Assembly (NCBI GenBank): GCA_002071415.1
Contig: MWFC01000005.1
Coordinates: 1-64,000 of the forward strand
Reading direction: 5' to 3'
From: Bacteroidetes bacterium ADurb.Bin012
Lineage (GTDB): Bacteria > Bacteroidota > Bacteroidia > Bacteroidales > TTA-H9
DNA: 64,000 nt
Shown here: positions 19,001-26,826 of the stretch, in pieces
Numbering within the stretch: the stretch's first letter is position 1
Layout: every line of letters starts with the position of its first letter
Program-made: the position numbers and the translations under genes
Notes under the pieces: generated by a model
The model's input: only the letters and a program-made list of their open reading frames with translations
Database searches by the model: none
What the model was told of the DNA's origin: nothing

Positions 19001-22000
19001 CCAATACCAACCAAGGTGCCTCCACACGAATCTTTCCACCATTTCAAAGTAGAACCTATGCCACCGCCAGCACTAAGAGTAATTATATTAACCGTACCAG
19101 CACAGTAATTATTAGTATCCACACCTAAAGAATCGGGGGGCAATGGAAAAGGAATGACATTGATTACAATGGAATCGCATTCTGAGTTTCCACAGGCATT
19201 CACCCACCGAGCATAATAAGTTGTGGTATCGGTTGGAGCCGTAACCGTCAAGAGCGAAGGCGGTTCGAACATTCCTGCAAGCACTCCACCACAGTTCTCT
19301 GTATAAACTTCCACAGTATCCCCGTTTCCTCCAATCACCCCAAGATTTATCTGAGTGACCCATCCTGTGCAAAAATTATTGAGTGTACTTGTCACAGCAA
19401 TGGGTTTTTCTGGGAAAGGAATCACCTTTGTGGTTTTGGTAGTATCATTGTAACATCCATTATTATCGGTAAATATATAATTGACTTGTTTGAATCCGGG
19501 ACCTGCCGCTAAAGGATCGAAAATGGCGGTTCCATTTCCTTGATCGAAGATTCCAGGGCCGGAAAAGCTGCCGTAGGGCAAATGATTTCCCGACAATAAC
19601 ACCGGGACATCATCGATGCAATAGGAAGCCGAAAATGGATTAAAGTCGACGGAAGGCTTGGGCAGCACGGTAATCTGGTAAGTTGTATCGCCAGTGCACC
19701 CATTGAAATCGGTATAAGAATATATAATATCGTAAGGGCCGCCAACGCCTGCAGCATCAGGATCAAAAATTGCCTTTCCAATATTCAGATCGATGATGCC
19801 AGGACCACTAAAAGAACCCAACGGATAAAAATTCCCTGTAATGGTATCGGGGGATGCATTTACGCAATATTGAGATAATATATTGGTAATAGAAGGTTGA
19901 GGAAGAGCATTCACGATCACTTCTTTGAACATGGTATCAGTACAGAAATTTCCGTCAGTAAAATAATAATATATGGAGTGTATACCCACGCCGGCCAGGG
20001 CTGGATTGAACATGGCAGTACCATTTCCATAATCGGTTATTCCAGGGCCTTCGAAGTGACCTTGAGGAGCTTGATTACCGGTAAGTGTTGCTGGGGTTGA
20101 GTTAAGGCAATAAGAGGTTACAAGTCCACTAAAACTAACCACAGGGAGAGCATTCACCGTAGTTTGTTTAGTCATGTGGTTTATACAACCATTCAATGCC
20201 TGATAAGTATAGGTAATATTGTAAGGACCACCTGCACCTGCTGTAGCGGCTGAGAAAATGGCAGTTCCATTCAGATTGTCGGTAATACCAGGCCCCAAGA
20301 ATGATCCGAAAGGAGCAAAATTACCAGTGAGTAAGGCAATGGGAGAATTCAGGCAATGATTGGGATCGAGGCCTGAAAAATCGACTGCGGGTGCTGGCAA
20401 AACTGTTGTTTTTTGTGAATAAGTATTTGTACAGCCATTGGGATCGGTAAAAGAATAGGTAATAGTATGCAAACCTGACCCGGCTATACTTGGATTGAAA
20501 GTGGCTGTACCATTAGGATTAGAGGTAATTCCAGGGCCCGAAAATGTACCTTGTGGAGCCATATTGCCAATTAATAATACGGGTTCGTCATTACTGCAAT
20601 AGGTAGCCAATAAGCCCGTAAAATTTACTTCAGGCAGGGAATAGACAGTTGTAGGCTGACTTACAGAATTGGTACATCCATTGGGATCGGTATAGGTATA
20701 GGTTATCACGTAGGGACCTCCTATTCCTGCAATACCAGGATCGAAAATTGCCTGCCCGAATCCGATATTAATAATGCCGGCTCCAGTGAAGAAGCCATCT
20801 GGTGCATAATTGCCGGTAAGTGTCGTTGGTCCTGCATTTAAACAATAGGCTGATTGTAGGCCGGTAAAACTTAATGTTGGAAGCGCCGTAACGGATGTAG
20901 TTTTGATTATACTATTAGAACAACCGTAAATATCAGTATAGGAATAAGTAATGGGATAAGGTCCTCCCGCACCTGCTATGGATGGATTGAAGGTGCCTAC
21001 TCCATTATTGCTCGCCATAATTCCAGGGCCGTTGAATACTCCATAAGGTGCCATATTTCCAACAAGCGTAGCAGGACTGGCATTTACACAATAAGAGGGA
21101 TCGAGCCCGGCGTAATTCACATAAGGCAAAGCCCTTACCGTTACGAACTGAATGTCATCATCAAAACAACCATTTATATCTGTATAAGAATAAGTAATAG
21201 TATAAGTACCTCCGGCACCGGCTGCAGCAGGATTGAAAATAGCCGTTCCATCTCCGTTGTCTGTAATGCCTGGCCCCCAAAATGTTCCATAAGGCATGTG
21301 ATTGCCCCAAAGTGTATCGGGTGCATCATTCTCACAATAAATATTCGATAAGCCCGTAAACGAAACCTCAGGTACAGGATAGACGGTAACATAAGTTCCG
21401 ATGCAGGCCGAAAATCCACAAGCAGTTTCCCAACGTGCATAATAAACCGTATTTACGTAAGGAGCCGGAATGGTTAAAGGGTTTCCCGTTCCTACAACTT
21501 GCTGACTTCCGCAATAATCTTTGAACCATATAACCTCCTCGCCTGAACCTCCTATCGCGATGAGAGTCAAGCTATTAATACTTCCATAGCAATAAGCAGA
21601 ATCGCTCAATAGGATACCAGTAGGAGCAACAGGTGGTTCGGAAACAAAAATGGTAATCGAATCGCACACCGATGGACCACATGAATTTTCCCACCAAACG
21701 TAATATGTAGTGGTAATGTTAGGCGCATCTAATATCACCGGATTGCCTTGATTGATTGGAGTTCCATGACAGGATAATCCCCATTTGAGAACGTCGCCCG
21801 AACCACCAAAAGCGGTCAGTCGAATATTACCCGGATAATTATAGCATAAATGATTCGTATCGGTGGTAACTGCTGTAACCGGCTTTGCAAGTGCTAAAAC
21901 CGTGACGCTACCTGAAAGGCAAATGGAAACCCCACAAGTAGTTTCCCAACGTCCGAAATAAGTAGTAGAAACCGAAGGAGCAGGAATAACTGCTGGGTTT

Positions 22001-25000
22001 CCGGTAGCTATAAGAGGTCCATTACATGAACCCTCATACCAACGGAATACCTCACCACTTCCGCCGGTGGCTGTAAGGATTACCGAACCTGCGCCTTCAC
22101 AAGCCGTAGAAGGAATAATTTGAATACTGTTGGGTGGTGTTGGTAAAGGAAGAACATTTACCACAATATTGGCACAAGTGGTGACACCGCAAGGATTTTC
22201 CCAGCGAGCGAAGTAAACTGTGGTGGTATCCGGCGAAGGAATGGTAATGGATGTTCCTGTTCCTATAGAATCACCTCCGCATTCACCTGTAAACCAAACG
22301 AGATTGTTGCCGCTTCCTCCTATTGCAGTAAGAGTAATGTTGCCAGGATCATCGGCACAAAAGCCTTGCCTGTTCACAATAGCTGAAACCGGGGCTTGTG
22401 GTAAAGTAAATTGGGATGAAACCACAAAAGAGGTGTCTTTGGTGCATCCCTTTGTATCACTAATAGAAAGTGAATAATCTCCTTCGGGTATCTCGTTGAT
22501 ATTTTGAGTTGTTGCACCATTCGACCATTGAAAGGTATAATCGGGTGTACCACCGGCAATGTATACCTCGATAGATCCATCATTACCACTTTCACAAGTA
22601 ACGGGAATTATGGTTGGTGCTCGATAAAAGGTTGACTCTTTCAATCCTGCAAATATCATATCGCTCTGGCCAGAACTGATGAGAGTTGTGCCCGCCAATA
22701 ATAGGCTGTTAGTAAAATTCCCGATAAAGATGGGATTATATTGCTTGTCAAGAGTCAAATCATAGGATACATCATCCCCAATATTGCCAGTGCTTTTTAC
22801 CATGCGAAAAACGCCAGCAGAGTCAAGGCGGCATATAAAAATGTCTGACCCTCCTGAACTAACCAGGTCGAAAGAATCCCATTGAGACGAACCGCTAAAT
22901 TTTCCTGTAATGTATATCTGTCCTGAGGGAGTATAAACAAGTCCATAGGCAATATCTTCTCCGCTTCCACCGGCACGTTTTGCAAAAATTGCGTTTCCCG
23001 AAGGATTTAGTTTTACCACAAAAACATCTTTGCTCCCGGCACATGTAAGATTTACTCCTCCAAATGTTGCCGTAGCTCCAAAATATCCAGAAATGAAAAT
23101 GTTGTTTTGTTCATCGGCATCCAGGCCAAAGGGTTGATCGTCGGCAATTCCGCCGGAGCTTTGCAATGAAAGCAGATTGCCATAGCGGTCGTAGCGAGCA
23201 ATGAAAATATCATTATCGCCGGCACTAGTCACCGAAGAATTACCAAATGTGGCATTACCTTGGAATATACCTGTTACAACCACTTCATCGGCTATGGTGT
23301 AAATCACGGCATGGCCTCTGTCGGGTGATAGACCCCCCCCCTGCTGGATCCAGTCCAATACTCCGGCACCGTTGTATCTTGCAATAAAAACATCTTCACC
23401 GCCACTACTTATAAGGTTGTGGCCCTGAAAATCGGCATTACCCTGAAAATATCCCGTAACGAAACAACTTCCGTCGGAAACGACATATAAAGCCAAAGCC
23501 TTGTCTTCAAAATTACCCCCTCCTGTTTGTACCCATTTTAAAATGCCCGTTGGACTATATTTTGCCAGGAAAGCATCACTTTCGCCTTGTGCAAAGTATT
23601 GGTTGCCTCCAAAAAGGGCCATCACGCGGAAAGAGCCCGAAAGGAAAATATTACCTATACTATCTAAACCTATACCTGTAACTTCGTCATCGAGGCTTCC
23701 ACCAATTTGCTGTATCCATTGTAAATTTCCCAGATGATTATATTTGGCTAAAAAAATATCCTTTCCGCCTGTGCTGGTAAGCGATGTGCTCCCAAAAACC
23801 GCATTTCCGCCAAAAGTTCCTGCCAGAAATATATTTCCCGCCTCATCGGCAACGATGCAGCGCCCCTCATCATGGGCTGCTCCACCTCCTTTACGGGGTA
23901 AAAACCATTGTGAAGTGTCTTTACCAAAAATTAAGGCCGGAGGTTGAGTTATAGTGAAACGTTTTATCAGTTTACAATTTTCCTCATCGCGAACTGTTAC
24001 CTGATAAGTATTTGGAAGCAATCCAGAGATATGGGAAGTATTATCTCCAGAATTCCAGGTAAATATTAATGGTTCTATGCCACCGGTTGTCGTAAGATGA
24101 ATAGACCCGTCGGCCTCTCCAAAGCACGAAACATTTTTTTTAGTAGCCGTAACACTCAAAGTACAATGATCATCCTGCCATTTCCACAAATCCCTGAAAT
24201 ACCCTGTGGCATTATCTCCTCCACACGAAATATAGGCAGCATCAGAATAAGCAAAAGATACGGAGTTCTCACGCGGTAATGCTGGAAAATCGCTTTTACG
24301 TGACCATAGATTGGCATTCACATCGTATTCCCATAAGTCATTCAATAGATTGGTGCCGTCATCTCCTAAAGCAATATATCCTTTTTGATTGAGAGCAAAC
24401 CCAACTGCTCCACTTCTTCCATGGCTTAAAGCGTTTATGGGAGACCATGTATTGGATACTCTGTCATAAACATAAAAATCCGAAAGATAAGAGCCATTAT
24501 AACCTAAGCCCACATAAGCCTTGGTTCCAATGCTAAAGGCAGATGCATAAATTCTGCCTTGTCCTCCAAAATTATTCCTTGCAGTCCAAGAATTACTTAC
24601 TGGATCGAATTCGTAAAAATCCTTCCTGTAAGCGCCATCGTATCCGAGCCCCACATAAGCCTTGTCGCCAATTACGGTAGAGATGCATCCCTGACGAGCC
24701 CCACCAGGAAAATTTATACCTGCCGACCATGTATGATTCGTTGTGTTATACACCCAAGTGTCCAATAAAAATCCGCCATTGTATCCTGTTGTGATGTAAA
24801 TTTTGTTTCCCAAGGCAAAACAAGCAGCATATGCTCTGGCCTGTCCTGGCATGTCGGTAAGCTGGATCCATGAATCTATAGCAGGATCGTATTCCCAAAA
24901 ATCTTTATGGTAAATTCCGTCGAACCCCATGCCAATATAAGACTTATCGCCAATGGTACAAGCAACAGCTCCTTTTCTGCCACTACCTGCAAAATCACTC

Positions 25001-25095
25001 TTTCTAATCCAAGTATCCTGGCCTAAGACCACGTTCTGAAGAAAAAGCATCAATAAGAAACAGAATGCAATGGTAATCTTGCTAAAACTATTCAT
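16054..25095 (-). CDS. Giant secreted multi-repeat protein with T9SS type B (CHU_C) sorting domain
   Basis: A 3013-residue predicted extracellular protein, likely exported by Sec then T9SS and involved in adhesion or surface structure. Order by eye: signal peptide 1-25; six Kelch blades about 27-305; a SprB-like repeat about 312-390; a second propeller of seven or so SBBP-like repeats about 395-820; a second SprB-like repeat about 825-893; four type A repeats about 896-1236; eight type B repeats about 1237-1895; nine more type A repeats about 1897-2677; three PKD/Ig-like units to about 2915; and a CHU_C/gliding-motility C-terminal domain (VPDAFTPNNDGLNDMF through GSFILVR). Type A (about 85 residues) has GGSGD...W...CGG...GTG...TTTYYARWEN.CG. 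Type B (about 80) has FTGL...YC.N...L.GN..P.G.F.GPGI...YTD.NGC. Each type A unit has about four Cys, each B unit two. Repeats are diverged. No promoter was found close upstream; a possible TAAATTTG lies about 400 nt away. Confidence 0.85.
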   Translation of the reverse strand: MNSFSKITIAFCFLLMLFLQNVVLGQDTWIRKSDFAGSGRKGAVACTIGDKSYIGMGFDGIYHKDFWEYDPAIDSWIQLTDMPGQARAYAACFALGNKIYITTGYNGGFLLDTWVYNTTNHTWSAGINFPGGARQGCISTVIGDKAYVGLGYDGAYRKDFYEFDPVSNSWTARNNFGGQGRIYASAFSIGTKAYVGLGYNGSYLSDFYVYDRVSNTWSPINALSHGRSGAVGFALNQKGYIALGDDGTNLLNDLWEYDVNANLWSRKSDFPALPRENSVSFAYSDAAYISCGGDNATGYFRDLWKWQDDHCTLSVTATKKNVSCFGEADGSIHLTTTGGIEPLIFTWNSGDNTSHISGLLPNTYQVTVRDEENCKLIKRFTITQPPALIFGKDTSQWFLPRKGGGAAHDEGRCIVADEAGNIFLAGTFGGNAVFGSTSLTSTGGKDIFLAKYNHLGNLQWIQQIGGSLDDEVTGIGLDSIGNIFLSGSFRVMALFGGNQYFAQGESDAFLAKYSPTGILKWVQTGGGNFEDKALALYVVSDGSCFVTGYFQGNADFQGHNLISSGGEDVFIARYNGAGVLDWIQQGGGLSPDRGHAVIYTIADEVVVTGIFQGNATFGNSSVTSAGDNDIFIARYDRYGNLLSLQSSGGIADDQPFGLDADEQNNIFISGYFGATATFGGVNLTCAGSKDVFVVKLNPSGNAIFAKRAGGSGEDIAYGLVYTPSGQIYITGKFSGSSQWDSFDLVSSGGSDIFICRLDSAGVFRMVKSTGNIGDDVSYDLTLDKQYNPIFIGNFTNSLLLAGTTLISSGQSDMIFAGLKESTFYRAPTIIPVTCESGNDGSIEVYIAGGTPDYTFQWSNGATTQNINEIPEGDYSLSISDTKGCTKDTSFVVSSQFTLPQAPVSAIVNRQGFCADDPGNITLTAIGGSGNNLVWFTGECGGDSIGTGTSITIPSPDTTTVYFARWENPCGVTTCANIVVNVLPLPTPPNSIQIIPSTACEGAGSVILTATGGSGEVFRWYEGSCNGPLIATGNPAVIPAPSVSTTYFGRWETTCGVSICLSGSVTVLALAKPVTAVTTDTNHLCYNYPGNIRLTAFGGSGDVLKWGLSCHGTPINQGNPVILDAPNITTTYYVWWENSCGPSVCDSITIFVSEPPVAPTGILLSDSAYCYGSINSLTLIAIGGSGEEVIWFKDYCGSQQVVGTGNPLTIPAPYVNTVYYARWETACGFSACIGTYVTVYPVPEVSFTGLSNIYCENDAPDTLWGNHMPYGTFWGPGITDNGDGTAIFNPAAAGAGGTYTITYSYTDINGCFDDDIQFVTVRALPYVNYAGLDPSYCVNASPATLVGNMAPYGVFNGPGIMASNNGVGTFNPSIAGAGGPYPITYSYTDIYGCSNSIIKTTSVTALPTLSFTGLQSAYCLNAGPTTLTGNYAPDGFFTGAGIINIGFGQAIFDPGIAGIGGPYVITYTYTDPNGCTNSVSQPTTVYSLPEVNFTGLLATYCSNDEPVLLIGNMAPQGTFSGPGITSNPNGTATFNPSIAGSGLHTITYSFTDPNGCTNTYSQKTTVLPAPAVDFSGLDPNHCLNSPIALLTGNFAPFGSFLGPGITDNLNGTAIFSAATAGAGGPYNITYTYQALNGCINHMTKQTTVNALPVVSFSGLVTSYCLNSTPATLTGNQAPQGHFEGPGITDYGNGTAMFNPALAGVGIHSIYYYFTDGNFCTDTMFKEVIVNALPQPSITNILSQYCVNASPDTITGNFYPLGSFSGPGIIDLNIGKAIFDPDAAGVGGPYDIIYSYTDFNGCTGDTTYQITVLPKPSVDFNPFSASYCIDDVPVLLSGNHLPYGSFSGPGIFDQGNGTAIFDPLAAGPGFKQVNYIFTDNNGCYNDTTKTTKVIPFPEKPIAVTSTLNNFCTGWVTQINLGVIGGNGDTVEVYTENCGGVLAGMFEPPSLLTVTAPTDTTTYYARWVNACGNSECDSIVINVIPFPLPPDSLGVDTNNYCAGTVNIITLSAGGGIGSTLKWWKDSCGGTLVGIGQPLIITAPNDTTTYWATYENQCGISTCDSLQINVTPQPLSPSALQVDTNFFCTGTINQINLTATGGAGDTLYWFKDECGGNPIGYGTPLTISAPDSSAIYHARWGNKCNLSNCLSIEVEVLQPPVRPFSLSTNENDFCAEEVGVIQLSASGGSGDTLQWFKGNCGGIYIGTGSPLLISAPGDTTIYYSRWTNLCGQSECDSIIINVRPQPRPLDSLSVDTNYFCISYNENIQLSAYGIYEYGDTVRWYEGGCGQNFIGSGNSLTIAAPDVSTTYYANNNNSCGESICRSIQVIVNTPEPPVLLTANPLFKCVSDTGQVTLKSFGGNGEIISWYADSCGGVPIGHGDSITISYPDTTTFFYARWENYCGESPCVSIPVNVVEIPSPPAQILSDTNYYCIGDVDYITLTAFGGYGDTLSPWGETLRWFVKSCGGATIGTGKNITIPAPVASTWFFARWENACGVSICDSFNLIVYTPRPPDSVIADTNYFCPGTVDSVSLMAWGGVGDQILWAKIYGNDTIAAGSTNPFRVAAPNTTTRYLVRMKNYCGISKWFPFDIVVNLPQPPKLIVSDLDSLVCSNYPGYIHLWTIGGWGDTVKWYSTDASGQNPVFLYSGDTLSLSPPTGTSYLMATFVTACGESKGTKTHIRTVPAPIVNIISNDSICEGSRYHVMGDLISNFHHLKWTVDGIGNLDHPTQKSPVYSYGNHDIINPTVVYLKVNVFGNYPCGMVKDSLKLTINPKPELVLTPPSPALCRDSVLILSASGSETFKWTPNQDIDTTYGSLVKISPKHDMDYSLIGMNHSGCRDTLTIHVTVKPAPYLNLGEDLYLFSCDPIILDAGGGDGSDFYEWQDGSTKRTLKVYGNGTYWVRVFNEGCAVVDTIKVQLCEGFIYVPDAFTPNNDGLNDMFKVITTDPTIHFHIYIYNRHGQLVFQTDDIEKGWDGKIDGEMAPADVYVYLIEYRGNGTHSPGVTKTLKGSFILVR

Positions 25096-25361
25096 GGGTC
25101 AATCAATTAAAAACTTGGGGTTTAGGTTAACTTTCATTCTTCGAGAGCCCTGAACAAGATTCTCTACTTTAAAAGCAACTTTGTCGAGTAGTAGATTATA
25201 AATTTCTAATAGAGTAATTTTTATGGCATTTACTGTCACATTAATAGGAATATAGGATTCTAATGATGAAATAATTGGTTGAGAGTTGGTCTTATGGTTC
25301 TGTCTCCATAGCTCGAAACTTTTTCCCTTTTTGTAAATCGAGTTTTGGCAAATAATCGATT

Positions 25362-25404
25362 GGTGGTGAAATGATAGAGCCCTTTCACCACCTCTGGTAC
25401 CAGA
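25362..25404. repeat. Adjacent inverted repeats upstream of the giant gene
   Basis: GGTGGTGAAA (25362-25371) and TTTCACCACC (25383-25392) form a perfect 10-bp stem with an 11-nt loop. It is followed directly by the 12-bp palindrome TCTGGTACCAGA (25393-25404). They sit between the YD-repeat gene (ends 25634) and the giant gene (starts 25095), both on the minus strand. They could be a terminator for the former, a structured leader or an operator for the latter. A 118-codon frame spans this 538-bp gap but looks non-coding. Confidence 0.5.
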
Positions 25405-25633
25405 AGAATGAAAAATTAATGGGAAGGGCTTCATCATAGCTAAATCATTCATCATTTATAAGCTAATTGCACATCTTTTCGTATTAGTAAACAAAGTTCA
25501 AATTTATGAATAAAATTTTGCAATGGGCTGAAACATCCTCAAGATATTTTATATGAAAGAGACAATCAGCGATCGATTCTTGTTGTATTGATGTCATATT
25601 TCAGGAGATTCAGCTAAATAGGTACAATGATCA

Positions 25634-26530
25634 TCATTGATTCAGGGGAAGGTAAAAATTACGGTATTCTTCAAATTGTGATGGGCGCATACCTGAGCCA
25701 TGAATGATAATTCTTTGTCTATCGAGCAATCCGTCAGGCCGGTAAAGACGTTCGACTTCAAGCATGATTTCTCCGTTTTCATTGGTAACTTGACGTGAAA
25801 GTTCTCTGTTGTTCTCATCATAATTCACATGATATCTCGAGCGGCCAAATCTGTTGGTTTCCCAATATTCTTCTATATAAGGGTTGGGATTGTAAATTCT
25901 TTCCCAAGTTTCGAACAGATTTCCGTTCTTGCCATATACCTTTCGGAGAATGAGGCGGCCTTCATCATCATAAACAGATTCGCTTAAAATGTATTGATCC
26001 TCTGTTTCATTTTCAAATTTTACTTCGCGTCCAAGATCATCGTAACTCCATTTCTTAGAACTGGTGAATTGCACTGAATCATCGTAAGTATTTTCCTCGA
26101 TCAGCTTATCATTATTATATCTTTTTTCGGTAATCTGTTCTCTTTCGCCGTCGTAATTGATAAATTCAACTTTATCAAGCAGATTGTTTGAATTGTAATG
26201 ATAAATTTCTCTGTCGAATGATTCATCTACATAAAAAATATCTTTTTCTATCAATCTCGACATAGAATCATATTGAAATGTTAGTTTTTGAGCAAATTCA
26301 CCACTGGAGTCAATTTCAGATTGTTCGATCAAATTTCCAGAGTCGTCATACTGAAAAGACATAGTAGCCTCCAAATTACCCTCGTTATCATAGCGTCTTT
26401 CCATTACTAATCGGTTGTTTTGGTCGTATTCTTGCTCAAGGTTCATGATGATGCCAACGATATCATCCTCAGTAAAATTTTCCGACTTAAAAATGATACG
26501 CTTCGTTTCCCTTCTGTAATTTCCTGTCAT
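25634..26530 (-). CDS. YD-repeat-like protein without signal peptide
   Basis: A 298-residue protein built almost entirely of about eleven short repeats of the form Y(D/N)xxGxLxE followed by 10-18 residues, for example YDNEGNLEA, YDDSGNLIEQ, YDDLGREVKF and YDDEGRLILRK. The pattern resembles the YD repeats of Rhs/teneurin shells but is looser and more acidic. No signal peptide, membrane segment, Rhs core motif or C-terminal toxin is visible, so it is predicted to be cytosolic. The first 25 residues are basic and non-repetitive. It lies upstream of, and in the same direction as, the giant secreted protein, with a 538-bp gap. I do not recognise a function. Confidence 0.6.
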   Translation of the reverse strand: MTGNYRRETKRIIFKSENFTEDDIVGIIMNLEQEYDQNNRLVMERRYDNEGNLEATMSFQYDDSGNLIEQSEIDSSGEFAQKLTFQYDSMSRLIEKDIFYVDESFDREIYHYNSNNLLDKVEFINYDGEREQITEKRYNNDKLIEENTYDDSVQFTSSKKWSYDDLGREVKFENETEDQYILSESVYDDEGRLILRKVYGKNGNLFETWERIYNPNPYIEEYWETNRFGRSRYHVNYDENNRELSRQVTNENGEIMLEVERLYRPDGLLDRQRIIIHGSGMRPSQFEEYRNFYLPLNQ

Positions 26531-26826
26531 AGCTGATTAAATGATTTAATTGGCCGTAAAAATAGAAATTTCCGGCTTAAAGCGATTCATATTAGGTGCT
26601 TCATAAAAAAGATGAATAGGTATGGGGTCGAGAGTAGGAGCCATAACAGGAATGATTCGCAAGGATATTGGGTGTGTGGGCTAAGGAGGTATTGTTTGCA
26701 CATATATTTTTTCCCTGCGGATTTTTGTTCACGGTTTTATTATTTGCCATTTGCAGAAATAGCAAGAGAATCCAAATGTTTATCTTTGCCTCACTTTCAT
26801 TAACTATTCTTTAAATATCTTGTTAT

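Noticed and set aside
17060-22410. Recent tandem DNA duplication or CRISPR-like array
   Set aside because: Periodicity of 240-255 bp reflects protein repeats that are well diverged at DNA level and lie in one open frame.
25099-25455. 118-codon minus-strand frame just upstream of the giant gene
   Set aside because: It spans the inverted repeats, has no family resemblance or regular composition, and its stop merely abuts the giant gene's start. Low-complexity AT-rich DNA explains it.
25634-26530. Rhs or Tc-type toxin component
   Set aside because: The YD-like repeats lack the Rhs core motif, a toxin tip, a signal peptide and any neighbouring immunity or VgrG gene.
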